Positions 33,722 through 43,300 of a stretch of 64,000 bases of DNA are shown here, piece by piece. Within the stretch, counting starts at the first letter, position 1. Each line of letters starts with the position of its first letter. A program made the position numbers and the translations under genes. Source of the DNA: JBBTCX01 sp964494205 (GTDB lineage: Bacteria > Planctomycetota > Phycisphaerae > UBA1845). The stretch covers positions 310,001-374,000 of the forward strand of contig CAZBRD010000003.1 of NCBI GenBank assembly GCA_964494205.1, in the 5' to 3' direction. The notes under the pieces are model-generated. The model was not told the DNA's origin and ran no database searches. It saw only the letters and a list, made by a program, of their open reading frames with translations.

Positions 33722-34906
33722 TTACGCTGGGATTGCGCAGCGATTGAGGGCTTGTTCAAAGGTCTGGAGCCAGAGGTCTATGCAGTGGTTCCAGCAGTAG
33801 TTCGATTCTACGAACCTACGGGCAGCTTGACCCAGTTGTCGTCGGCGTGTTGGGTCATTCAGGAGCGTGACGGTTGCATCTGCAAGGGCGTGCGGGTCCT
33901 TTGAGGGGACGAGCAGGCCGGTTTCGTTGTGGCGAACGGTGTCGATGAGGCCGCCGACGCGAGAGGCGACGACGGGCACTTGCATGGCTGCGGCTTCGAG
34001 GGCGGCAGCGCCGAAGCTCTCGCATACCGAGGGAATGACAGTCAAGTCCCATTGCGCGAGATGGGACGGGATGCGATCGTGCGGTTGCGGAGTGAGCCAC
34101 GTGATCGCGTGGTTGATGTTCGATGAGTGTGCCATTTGTTGGCACTCTGCGAGCTGGGGTCCGTCGCCGATGAGGGTGAATTGCGTTCGCGGCAGTTTTT
34201 CGAGAATCAGCGGGATGGCTTCGATCAGGTACGTTGGGCCATAGACGGCACGGTAGCCTTTGAAGAAGCCGACGTGAAATGCATCATCGATTGTTTGACA
34301 GTTTGGAGCTAATTGGAGAGACCCCCCTTTGTCCCCCCTTATTAAGGGGGGAATAGGATTGTCGACGCCGTTCGCAAGGTTACTCAGGCTGAACAATTCG
34401 AGATCGACACCGAGCGGGATGCGATGAATAGCGTTTTCATCGATGCTCGCGTAATCGGCGATTGAATGAGCGAAGGCGCTGCCCCATGCGGTGACTGCCG
34501 CGGCGTTGCGGAGGAGCATAGACCGGTGGTTGCGAAGTTCGGCGGGCGGAGCGTCTTCACCGGGGGCTTGGACGATGTCGGAGCCCCAAGGTGTGACGAC
34601 AAACGTGCCTTCTTCGATCATTTCAGTGGTGAAACCCCAGTCTTGCAGGAATTGGATATTGATGATGTCGAAGCGACGAACGAAGTCGCGGAGGTACCGG
34701 TTGCGGCGTGAAGCCCAGCGATAGGGATTCGTGATTCCGGGCGGTGGCACGCGGTATTGTTCAACGGTGACTCCGCGAATTGTCGCGGGTTTGTGCGTGA
34801 CGATGTGGACGGTGAGGCCGCGTGAAGCGAGGCCTGTGGCGATTCGGCGCGTATGGATCGATTGAGCGTCGGCGAAGAGGCAGACTTTGAATGAGCCGTG
34901 ATTCAT
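33722..34906 (-). CDS. Glycosyltransferase, GT4 family, with internal repeat
   Basis: 394 residues. 'VCLFADAQSIHTRRIATGLA' opens the acceptor domain; 'YGPTYLIEAIPLILEKL', 'FTLIGDGPQLAECQQMA', 'LTVIPSVCESFGAAALEAAAM' (E-x7-E type) and 'VVASRVGGLIDTVRH' define the donor domain. Between the two domains, at the hinge, sits 'NPIPPLIRGDKGGS', encoded by a repeat (34317-34358). This is a tolerated position between GT-B halves. It lies 30 bp after wzt and 74 bp before the GT2 gene, in the same leftward cluster. Confidence 0.88.
   Translation of the reverse strand: MNHGSFKVCLFADAQSIHTRRIATGLASRGLTVHIVTHKPATIRGVTVEQYRVPPPGITNPYRWASRRNRYLRDFVRRFDIINIQFLQDWGFTTEMIEEGTFVVTPWGSDIVQAPGEDAPPAELRNHRSMLLRNAAAVTAWGSAFAHSIADYASIDENAIHRIPLGVDLELFSLSNLANGVDNPIPPLIRGDKGGSLQLAPNCQTIDDAFHVGFFKGYRAVYGPTYLIEAIPLILEKLPRTQFTLIGDGPQLAECQQMAHSSNINHAITWLTPQPHDRIPSHLAQWDLTVIPSVCESFGAAALEAAAMQVPVVASRVGGLIDTVRHNETGLLVPSKDPHALADATVTLLNDPTRRRQLGQAARRFVESNYCWNHCIDLWLQTFEQALNRCAIPA
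34317..34358 (-). repeat. 'PPLIRGDKGG' palindromic repeat (family G) inside a glycosyltransferase gene
   Basis: GAGACCCCCCTTTGTCCCCC then CTTATTAAGGGGGGAATAGG; the hairpin CCCCCCTT / AAGGGGGG has loop ATT (34333-34351). The translated PPLIRGDKGG text is a repeat-derived peptide I recognise from proteins of other bacterial genomes, including cyanobacteria. Confidence 0.8.
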
Positions 34907-34936
34907 AGTTTTATGACAACGGGGCCATTTCGTGCT

Positions 34937-36349
34937 TCAAGAGACCCTCACCCTTACCCCGTCGTGTTCCCTATTCGGTCGCTCTCCGTCTAAGAGGGAG
35001 AGGGATTCATTATTGTTCGATTCTTTGTTTGGATCGTTATCTACTGGAAACGTGAGGGCCGGAGTTCGATCGTGCTGCACGGATTTGATGATTCCGTTTT
35101 TGTTCTTGTCGACCGGCGACAGCGAACTCGCTTTTGAATGCGTCCATGTGTGTTCGAGACAAAGCGCGCCGGTGGCGCGGCCTTGGTCGTCGATGATCAT
35201 CGGATAGCGGAACGGTGTGTCGATGATCGTTGTTCCTGTGTCGGCGTTCCATGCGCGGACGTTCCAGAAGTATTGGCCACCGGCGAGCGGCAATTCGGGC
35301 AGCGAGAGCGTGATGGTTTGATCGCCGGGGGCGGCGGAGAATTCCATTTGGCTACGGGCGGAGTTGATGCTCAGCAAGTTCTGGTGCGCGACGCCGCGCA
35401 GGTTCAGTTCGATGACGAGGCGAGGCACTGCGCCGGCGAAGCGAAGTTGAATTTCTATTTGCAGTGTGTCGTGAGCCCGAATCCGAACGGTTTCGTGGTT
35501 GTGATCGTCAAGTAGTCGGACGGCTAGCACTTCGCATTGGGTCGATTCGGGCGTTGCGTCATCACGCAGATCGGTTGGGCGTTGGGTCCATGTGTTGGAC
35601 ATGGCACGAAGATAGTGGTCGATGGCGGTTTGAGTGGGCCCAAGGAAGGTGCAGCGGCCTTGATCGAGGACGAGGGCGCGGTTGCAGATAGCCTGCATCT
35701 GTTCGAGTTGGTGTGTAACGAAGACAAGTGCGGTGCCGTTGTTGATCAGCGATTTCATGCGGTCGAGGCAGCGCAGGCGGAAGACGGCGTCGCCGACGGA
35801 GAGGACTTCGTCAACGAGAAGGACATCGGGGTCGACGTGGGCGGCGATGCTGAAACCGAGGCGGGCGTACATACCGGAGCTGTAGCGTTTGACGGGCATG
35901 TCGAGGAAGGATTCGATTCCGGCGAATGCGACGATGTCGTCGAGCTTGCGACGGATTTCGGCGCGGGCCATGCCGAGGATCGCGCCGTTGAGATAAATGT
36001 TTTCGCGGCCGGTGAGCTCGCCGTGGAAGCCGGCGCCGACTTCGATGAGCGCGGTTAGTCGGCCTTTCACTTGGATTTCGCCGTGGTCGGGGCGGAGAAT
36101 GCGGGCGAGAAGTTTCAGTGCGGTGCTTTTGCCTGCACCATTCGGGCCGACGATGCCGAACGCCTCGCCCTTGTGGACTTCAAAATCAATGTCGCGAAGG
36201 GCCCAGAAGGTTTGTTCATTGGTGGCGAATTGATCGCGCGGCCATAGTTTTCGCCAGAGGTGTCTGACGAGTTCAACAAGTGATTCACTACCCGCGTTCT
36301 TACGGAAGCGCTTGCTGACGTTTTGAAATTGCACCGCAAAGTCGGTCAT
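34937..36349 (-). CDS. wzt: ABC-2 polysaccharide exporter ATP-binding protein with glycan-binding C-domain
   Basis: 470 residues. Residues 1-250 are the nucleotide-binding domain: 'GIVGPNGAGKSTALKLL' (Walker A), 'YSSGMYARLGFSIAAHVDPDVLLVDEVLSVGD' (read in parts: signature and Walker B). The rest is a beta-sandwich Wzt-type domain ('VRIRAHDTLQIEIQLRF', 'GGQYFWNVRAWNADTGTTI') that in O9a-type systems recognises the finished glycan end. Pairing with the adjacent permease makes a chain-length-sensing exporter likely. The last 22 residues (SLSLLDGERPNREHDGVRVR and two more) come from family A repeat 34943-35004. The start directly abuts the permease stop. Confidence 0.92.
   Translation of the reverse strand: MTDFAVQFQNVSKRFRKNAGSESLVELVRHLWRKLWPRDQFATNEQTFWALRDIDFEVHKGEAFGIVGPNGAGKSTALKLLARILRPDHGEIQVKGRLTALIEVGAGFHGELTGRENIYLNGAILGMARAEIRRKLDDIVAFAGIESFLDMPVKRYSSGMYARLGFSIAAHVDPDVLLVDEVLSVGDAVFRLRCLDRMKSLINNGTALVFVTHQLEQMQAICNRALVLDQGRCTFLGPTQTAIDHYLRAMSNTWTQRPTDLRDDATPESTQCEVLAVRLLDDHNHETVRIRAHDTLQIEIQLRFAGAVPRLVIELNLRGVAHQNLLSINSARSQMEFSAAPGDQTITLSLPELPLAGGQYFWNVRAWNADTGTTIIDTPFRYPMIIDDQGRATGALCLEHTWTHSKASSLSPVDKNKNGIIKSVQHDRTPALTFPVDNDPNKESNNNESLSLLDGERPNREHDGVRVRVS
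34943..35004 (-). repeat. Family A repeat, long form, at the wzt 3' end
   Basis: GACCCTCACCCTTACCCCGT then CGTG, a middle block, and CTCCGTCTAAGAGGGAGAGG plus G. It matches 30836-30898 in layout and supplies the last codons of wzt. Confidence 0.8.
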
Positions 36350-37171
36350 TTACACATACTCCGCGAAGCGATGCGACATGCGTTGGAACGAGAACCAGCC
36401 AACGATGAGGCAGATGCCGGCTGCAATGGCTGTGTAGCAGAGGTTTGCGGAGGATGGCGGTTGACCGTGAAGAAGGCAGGCGCGGTACGACTCGATCAAC
36501 GGAACCAGGGGATTCAGGCGAAGTAATGTGCCGGCGAGCGATTGGCTTGTGGGCGCGGGAATCACGACGGATGAGACGAACATTAACAGCTGGATGGCAA
36601 CGGTGAAGACCTGGCGCACGTCGCGGTAAAAGAGGTTCGTCATCGAGAGAATGAGGCCGAGGCCGATTGTAAACGTGATCTGAATGAATAGCAGCACGGG
36701 CAGGTATGCGAGTGCGAGCGTCGGCTGAAAGTGCCATTGTGTGGCAGTGTGATAATAAACCATGAGTGCGGAAAGAACTGCGGCAGCGATGAAGAAATCG
36801 ACCAGCGCGCTGAGGATGCAGGAGAGTGGGAATACTTCGCGCGGGAAGTAGACTTTGGTGATGAGGTTGCGGTTGGCGACGAGGACGTTTACGCAATTCG
36901 AGAGGCTGCCGCTGAAGAAAGTCCATGGGGCGAGGCCCGCGAGTGCGTAGAGAGCATAGGGCAGTTTTGCGTCGTGAGCGGGGAGCGTGACGGATCGGCT
37001 GAAAACGAAGGCAAAAATGGCGGTCATGACGAGTGGGAGAAGGATCGCCCATGTGATGCCCAGGATGGATTGCTTGTAGCGAACGCGCAGGTCGCGCCAG
37101 GTCAGCGTGACCAATAGATGGCGATAGTGGAGGAGTTCGGCGAAGGGATGATGGGCGGTGGATGTGTGCAT
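36350..37171 (-). CDS. wzm: ABC-2 polysaccharide exporter permease
   Basis: 273 residues with six hydrophobic helices. 'LVTLTWRDLRVRYKQSILGI' is the amphipathic interface-plus-first-loop motif of Wzm/TagG permeases, 'LAPWTFFSGSLSNCVNVLV' and 'NLITKVYFPREVFPLSCIL' are conserved segments, and 'MTNLFYRDVRQVFTVAIQLLMF' (in part) follows. With wzt it moves a lipid-linked glycan across the inner membrane. It is the first gene of the leftward cluster. The ATG 37171 lacks a strong ribosome site. Confidence 0.92.
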   Translation of the reverse strand: MHTSTAHHPFAELLHYRHLLVTLTWRDLRVRYKQSILGITWAILLPLVMTAIFAFVFSRSVTLPAHDAKLPYALYALAGLAPWTFFSGSLSNCVNVLVANRNLITKVYFPREVFPLSCILSALVDFFIAAAVLSALMVYYHTATQWHFQPTLALAYLPVLLFIQITFTIGLGLILSMTNLFYRDVRQVFTVAIQLLMFVSSVVIPAPTSQSLAGTLLRLNPLVPLIESYRACLLHGQPPSSANLCYTAIAAGICLIVGWFSFQRMSHRFAEYV

Positions 37172-37236
37172 AATTCGTGTCGATTTATCGGTCGAAAGAG
37201 AAGCGGAGTTTTATTGGATGGTTCCGATAATCGCGA

Positions 37237-38244
37237 TCAGGCGAATTCGCTGCGGAGTTGGCGGGTCATGAGGCGGTCTATGGCTTCGGATGGCGGGCAG
37301 GCGTCGAAGAGGACGGCAGAGACTGCGGTAACGATTGGCATTTCGATGTGATGGTGAGCGGCCAGTGCAAGGACGGCGCGAGTGGTGGGGATTCCTTCGA
37401 TCACGGATGGCGTAGTCGCGATGACGTGTTCGGGGTGTTCGCCCCGACCGATGCGTTCGCCAGCGGTGCGGTTGCGGCCGATTTTGGAAACGCACGTGGT
37501 GAAAAGGTCACCGACACCCGCGAGGCCTTTGAACGTGTCGGGATGTGCGCCGAGGGCGACGCCGAGTCGGGTGATTTCGACGAGGCCACGTGTGAGCAGG
37601 GCTGCTTTCGTGTTGTCGCCTGCACCGATGCCGTCGCAGATTCCGGCTGCGATGGCGACGACGTTCTTGACCGCGCCGGCAATTTCGACACCGATCAGGT
37701 CTGGGCTGGTGTAGGCACGAAATGTTCGACTGCTAAAGGCACGCTGCGCCAATTCGGCTACGGTTTGGTTCGTGGACGCGATGACGACACCGGCGGGTCT
37801 TCCGGCTGCGGCTTCGGGGGCAATGCACGGGCCGGAAAGGCAGGCCACGAACTCCGGACTAATGATTTCCTGGATTATTTGTGTCGGCCTCAGGCGAGTT
37901 TCGATTTCGATGCCTTTCGTCGCACTTACTATGGGCACCGAAAGGGGCGTCGCCGCTTTGAGTAATGACCAGATCGGCCGCAGAAACTGGCAGGGCACAG
38001 CCGAAACGATGAGCGAAGTATTCGAAAACGCCTTCGTTTCATCGGTCGTGACGACGATGGTTTCCGGAAGTTGGAAACCCGGCAGATGGCGACGGTTTTC
38101 ACGATCGTTGGTCAATGCGGCGACCTGGGATTTCGATCGACCCCATAAATGCACGCTTAGACCATTCCGCGCGAGAAGGAGTGCACACAGGGTCCCCATA
38201 CCGCCGGTTCCGATGACGGTCGCACGCTGGACAGTTGGCACCAT
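37237..38244 (-). CDS. gpsA: NAD(P)-dependent glycerol-3-phosphate dehydrogenase
   Basis: 335 residues; makes sn-glycerol 3-phosphate from dihydroxyacetone phosphate for phospholipid synthesis. 'VIGTGGMGTLCALLLARNG' is the Rossmann motif, 'ATKGIEIETRL' and 'LSGPCIAPEAA' are family segments, 'GAVKNVVAIAAGICDGIGAGDNTKAALLTRGL' (in parts) holds the catalytic Lys, and 'GLAGVGDLFTTC' the substrate site. Normal length. It is 65 bp upstream of wzm on the same strand, though functionally separate. Confidence 0.94.
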   Translation of the reverse strand: MVPTVQRATVIGTGGMGTLCALLLARNGLSVHLWGRSKSQVAALTNDRENRRHLPGFQLPETIVVTTDETKAFSNTSLIVSAVPCQFLRPIWSLLKAATPLSVPIVSATKGIEIETRLRPTQIIQEIISPEFVACLSGPCIAPEAAAGRPAGVVIASTNQTVAELAQRAFSSRTFRAYTSPDLIGVEIAGAVKNVVAIAAGICDGIGAGDNTKAALLTRGLVEITRLGVALGAHPDTFKGLAGVGDLFTTCVSKIGRNRTAGERIGRGEHPEHVIATTPSVIEGIPTTRAVLALAAHHHIEMPIVTAVSAVLFDACPPSEAIDRLMTRQLRSEFA

Positions 38245-38324
38245 TCGTTCAGATTACTTCAAAAAAGTGCGCGGATCGAGCGGGAGTGGATTGAGAACCC
38301 AATGGCAGAAGTCGACGGGTCGAA

Positions 38325-38519
38325 TCAGGGGCCGCCAAGCCCGAAGAAATTGAATACATAGGACGAGACGACGCTTTGGACCAGCGACGTGGCCAACCCG
38401 GTGGCTACCTCGGTGGGTTGGAATGCACAGCTCGATGCTTGCAACAACATGCCGGCGGACAGCATGGCGTAAAGCGATCGACGAGCTCTGATCAATCGGT
38501 TTCGGGTCGTTGTCTTCAT
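38325..38519 (-). CDS. Small putative lipoprotein
   Basis: 64 residues: basic N-terminus MKTTTRNRLIRARR, hydrophobic 'SLYAMLSAGMLLQASSC' ending in a possible lipobox, then a short Val/Ser/Phe tail ending FNFFGLGGP. No family recognised; the composition is like small exported planctomycete peptides. It starts 18 bp after the SH3-domain gene, so probably the same transcript. No clear ribosome site, hence moderate confidence. Confidence 0.55.
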   Translation of the reverse strand: MKTTTRNRLIRARRSLYAMLSAGMLLQASSCAFQPTEVATGLATSLVQSVVSSYVFNFFGLGGP

Positions 38520-38537
38520 GGATAACAGCTTAGTCAG

Positions 38538-39926
38538 TTATCCCTGCGCGCCAACAGCCGCGGGCTTTGCGGGTGTTACTGCGTCGCCTTGGCCGGAAGA
38601 TGCTGGTGCGGGGAGCGAAACGATCTCGCTGGCGACGAGGATGGGCACGGGATTCACGCCACTTGTTTGCAGCGACCTGTCTGACGCGCGGACGCCTACG
38701 TATCGGCCAATGTGCGAATCGATTTCGATTTTCGAATCGGCAGGGATTTCGACGTAGGCAACCGTCTTCGGAGACGGTGTCGTTGGGTCGATCAAACGGA
38801 AGCGGCGAGGTTGTGACCCGGGGGGATAGAGTGCACTAACGCGCAATTCGCCTTGAGCGTCTAAACCCACTTCCCGGTTGAATGGTGGTGGTGGGGGGAT
38901 TTCACCGCGCTGCTTGAGGTAGTTGCGACGAACTTCGTCTGAATCTCCATTGCGCGATTCAAGGTCACGAATAGCGGTCGTCAACGTCATGAAGTCATTC
39001 AGTTGGTCGACGCGGTGTTTGGCGTAGACGCGCGAAACCTCATCGTCTGCTTGCTTCATGATGTGCTCATATTTAGCGATGAGCGGCTGCCAATTGCGAT
39101 CGCCGACATCCTTGGCGAGTTCGCCCCGGGCTGCGGTATCCAACGCCTCCAACTCTTTGCGGTATTCATGCTGTGGTTTTTCATCCGATGGTTTGGTCGC
39201 AACGGTGCTTGTTTCAATCGTTGACTTGGAAGTTTCTGTCGTTACGGGTGTCGGTGTCGGCGAAGCGGAATTAACCGCCGTCGGGAACGCGCCGACGGGA
39301 GTTGAGCCGGTTTCCTTGGAAGTTGTGGACTCAGTTGCGGGAGTCGGCTCCGGCTTTTTTGCAGATGCATCGGCGGCAGGTTCGTCGGTAGAGGCCTTCA
39401 GGGGCACATCGCCGGGGACGGTCGTAGCCGCTTTGACAAACTGCTTGTTGATCCACAGCGTCGCACCGGCGGGCGGCGCGATGCGCAGGAAGCCGTCCGG
39501 GTTGGAACCAAGGATGGTCACGTTGGCACCGCGCGAGAGCATGGTCTGAACGGTGTACTTGTTGGCGTTCAACGACGAACCTGCCCGCACGCGGACGTTG
39601 GTGCCGTTGATAACGCCGGACTTGTTGTCGGTCGTGTCGACGTAATCGCCAGAAACGAGGCTAAAGGTGTCCTTGGGCGGCAGGATTTCGTACCAATCTC
39701 CTTCGACACCGACAATGGAAACCTTGTCACCCATCTGAAGCTTGCATACTTCGTAGTGGTTAAGGCTGGCGCCGCTACGAACATACACGTCGCGGCCGTT
39801 AATTTCACCTTCGCTGAGAACCGGTTTCGCGGCGCTGGTCGAAGTTTCCGCCGGTGTTTGAGCAAACACGGAATTAGCGATGATTCCGGTGATCGCGAAA
39901 GTAAAGATCAATTTCCGAAGAGACAT
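38538..39926 (-). CDS. Exported protein with two SH3-type domains
   Basis: 462 residues from ATG 39926, with GGAGG about ten bases upstream; the upstream in-frame extension is not needed. 'MSLRKLIFTFAITGIIANSV' with FAQ is a signal peptide. Two bacterial SH3 domains follow: 'GRDVYVRSGASLNHYEVCKL...GDWYEILPP' and 'GTNVRVRAGSSLNANKYTVQ...PDGFLRIAPP'. Then comes a Pro/Thr/Ser linker (about 180-250), a helical part, and a C-terminal beta region 'GRYVGVRASDRSLQTSGV' that looks like a third SH3-like unit. Probably periplasmic or wall-associated. SH3_3 domains commonly bind peptidoglycan-type ligands; the ligand here is unknown. Confidence 0.75.
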   Translation of the reverse strand: MSLRKLIFTFAITGIIANSVFAQTPAETSTSAAKPVLSEGEINGRDVYVRSGASLNHYEVCKLQMGDKVSIVGVEGDWYEILPPKDTFSLVSGDYVDTTDNKSGVINGTNVRVRAGSSLNANKYTVQTMLSRGANVTILGSNPDGFLRIAPPAGATLWINKQFVKAATTVPGDVPLKASTDEPAADASAKKPEPTPATESTTSKETGSTPVGAFPTAVNSASPTPTPVTTETSKSTIETSTVATKPSDEKPQHEYRKELEALDTAARGELAKDVGDRNWQPLIAKYEHIMKQADDEVSRVYAKHRVDQLNDFMTLTTAIRDLESRNGDSDEVRRNYLKQRGEIPPPPPFNREVGLDAQGELRVSALYPPGSQPRRFRLIDPTTPSPKTVAYVEIPADSKIEIDSHIGRYVGVRASDRSLQTSGVNPVPILVASEIVSLPAPASSGQGDAVTPAKPAAVGAQG

Positions 39927-40353
39927 TGCAAGCCCTCCTTTGGCCAACTGAAAGCGTTGTGGAGCGAGAGGTTGAATCGAAATTCGATCGGACCGAATCG
40001 CAAAAAAGTCACCGCGCGTCAGGATGCGATTCGATGAAAAACCGTTACCGTGTTCTCGCGCCTATTCTCATGGATTCTACTAACCCGGAAACGTGAAAAA
40101 GTCAACAAAGTCGGCGGGAATGCTGGATATTGGTGCTGGCGCGATTTGGCTCTTAGAAGGCTTTGGTCGGATATTGGATCAATAATTTCACAAGAAAAAG
40201 CACGACCACCAGGGCAGTGAGCCACCTGCGGAAATGCGGGATATTTTTCGCGCGATACATATTGCAATATCAGTAGGCCAAAGGATCAATAGAAGAATAT
40301 GAAGCGCTAAGGGGCATCTATGCCGAATGCGACTCAAACTCTGTCCGGAAGCG
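39927..40353. other. Gap of about 430 bp between two minus-strand genes
   Basis: Holds the ribosome site of the SH3-domain gene and probably its promoter. I see no ORF, hairpin or repeat that can be supported. Confidence 0.4.
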
Positions 40354-43300
40354 TCAGAGTCCTTTGAGCAACAGGCCCAATTCAGCTCGATCCTCGTCGG
40401 TAAGGGCTCCATTTGCTTGATCGAGCGTTCTTGCGCGTTCGAGTTTTTCGCGAATTTGGCCTGCTGGCTCGCGGAGTTCTTTCATTGTCTTGGCCATGTT
40501 GAGTAGGGCGTTGGCCTGGGTGCGCGGGTTGCCGTCGGCGAGGGCGATGCAGCGGTCGAAATCCTCGCGGGCCTCGCGCCATTTGCCCTGCTTCATGCGC
40601 ACGACGCCGCGCGTGTCGAGCAGGTGGATGTTCCGGGGGTATCGCGATAAGCCACGAGTGGCGAGGTCGGCGGCTTCGTTTAAAGCTTCGGGTTTCCGCT
40701 GATGGGCGAGCAGCCAGGCGAGATCGTTGAGCGATTGTGCATGATACGGCGAAACGCGATCGAGGGCGTCGCGATAGGCCTTGATGGCGGCTTCGGTGTC
40801 GCCTAGCAGGTGTGAAGCTTTGGCCGCGCCGAGATAGCCGGCGATTTGCTGCGGAGCGAGCACGATCAGTTCCTGGTAGTAGGCACCCGCATGGCGCCAT
40901 TCGGGCTCGCGACCAGCGCTGAGGAGCAATCTCGCGGCTGTGGAGACTGCTGCGAGATAATCGCTTTGCTCTGACTGGCAGGTCATGACGAGGGCTGGAA
41001 TCTCGGTATATCTTTTTTGGGCCGCGAGCCAGTTCATGCGTTCGAGCGTGACTGCGGTCTTGTTGTCTGCCAGCGATGCAGCTTGGATCAACGATTGATC
41101 GGCGGCCACGGATTCGCCATTCTGCGTCTGAAAGTTGGCCAATCGAAGCCATATGCCGAGATTCTGTTTGCCTAAGTCAGTCTTGGTGAAAGCGGTCAGA
41201 TGGTCGATTGCGCCTTTCTTTCCGCCATCGATCCAGAGCATTTCGGCGCGCTGGAGGTTGGCTGCAATATCGGTCGGCGCGACTTGCATCGCGCGGTTGT
41301 TGAAGGAGCGCGCTATGTCGACTAATTCGGATGACTGGAAGAGGGCGGCTAATTGCACGAGCAGCGTTACTTCCTGCGGGTTCTCGTCGGCCAATGATTG
41401 CGCCAGGCCGCGGGCAATGGCGGTTTGACCTGAAGCGAGTTCCAGATCGATCTGTGCCAGCTTTAGGTCGCGACTTGAGGGGTTCTGAGTGACGGCGTTG
41501 GCGACGGCGAGGCGCGCGGATTCGGCTTCGCCTTGCTCGCGCATGATTGCGATGCGGCGAAGCTGCGATTGAGTGTCGGAAGGGTTTGCTTCGACGACGA
41601 GATCGAGCGAGCGGCGGGCTTCGTCAAGAGATTTAGGCGTTCCTTCGCGAAGAGAAGCGCTCGCGGCCAATTGTGCGAGGACTGCATCGGACGGATATTT
41701 GGTTCGCAATTCGGCGAGCAGCGTTTGACCTCTGAGACGATCTTGGGAAGCATTGCTGGCGAGAAGAGCGCGTACGAGGCCCTTCTGCAACGGTTCGTCT
41801 GAAGGAACTGTCTTTGTTCCGGCGTCCCATGCAGCGAGGGCTTCGACGGACTTCCCGATGGATTCAAGGAATGAGGCCAGGAGTTGGTACGCGACTTCCG
41901 GGGACTCGTTCAAGGCGATGAGCGATTTGAAGTCGCGCTCGGCTTCGTCGCTTCGACCGATCGTGTGCAGGAACTCGGCACGGAGACGCAGGGTGTCGAA
42001 GGCCGGTTGTTGTTCGACCGCGCGGTCGAGAAGCGAGAGGGCTTCCTTTGTGTTACCGGCGTCGTGTAGCAACGTAGCTTGCAAACGGAGAGCTTCAGGG
42101 GCGTTCGGATTCGACGTGGCGATTTCATCGAGGATTCTCTGCGCAGTTACGGCATCCTTGCGATGTTTGTAGATAAGCTCCGCGTAGTACGCGCGATCGG
42201 CCAGATTTGCAACGCCTAGGCGAATGTACTCTTCGAGTTCGGTGATGGCGCGATCGTAGTCCTTCTGCGCAATTGCGAGAGAGAGACTTCTCTTGCGGAT
42301 CTGCTGCGATTGCCCGCTGAATGGAGCGAGCACTTTTTCGGCGTCGGCGTATCGGCCGCGCTTTTCGAGAAGTCCGGCGAGTCGTTGGGCAGCCTCCGCT
42401 GATTGCGGATTTCGCAAGAGGGCTTCGCGATAGCGATTCTCGGCGTCGGTCCAGCGGTCGTTGCGTTCGTCAATGGATGCCATCGCGAGCGCAGGCGTCT
42501 CGGCTGAGGGGTCCGCCTTAAGACAGTCGCTAAGCAGTTGATTGATCTTAGATTCGGAGGTTCGCCAGCCGGCATCATCGAGTAGGAAGAGTGCGCGCTG
42601 TAATTTCCAGCGCACGCCGTGTTCGCCTTCGATGGACTTGATCTCAGTAATGAGCTGGTCGAGTCGGGCGCGATCGGCGCGAACTGGCGGGAGTGAAGTC
42701 AAGAACAAACGTGACGACAGATCTCGCGGATCAGCTTTGGCGAGGCGGTCCAGTCTGGTCGCCGCGGATTGCGGATCACCTTGTTCGATGAGCAGGCGAG
42801 CAAGTTCGTGTTCGACCAGAACGCCTTCCGGGCCGTGCAGCATGACTGATGCTTTTTCGAGGACTTGTTGGGCGTCAATTATTCGGCCATGCGAAACGTG
42901 CAGTCGCGCGAGCAGCAAGTGGGGCGAGGCGACGTCGGCGTGCATTCCGATCGTGTCCTGGCAAAGATCGATTGCGTCATTTTCTCTGCCGGTGCGGTCA
43001 AGTAGTTCAGCCAGTTGGAGGGAAGCGTTGAGCGATTCCGACGGATTTGAAATCACCGCGCGCAATTCCAATTCAGCTTCGTCGAACCGGGATTGTGCGG
43101 TCAGCATCGACGCTAGAAGCAGTCGCGTGTTCGCGCTGTCGGGCGCTGCCTCTCGAAGTTCCGTGAGAAACTTGATGCATTGCTCGCGACGCTGCTCGGG
43201 GTCGGGCTGATCGGCGGCGAGGTAGTAGGCGGCTTCCACTTCGAGGAGACGTGCGGCCACCGTCGACCTGATGTCTGCGGCCGAACGTGCGTATGTACGG

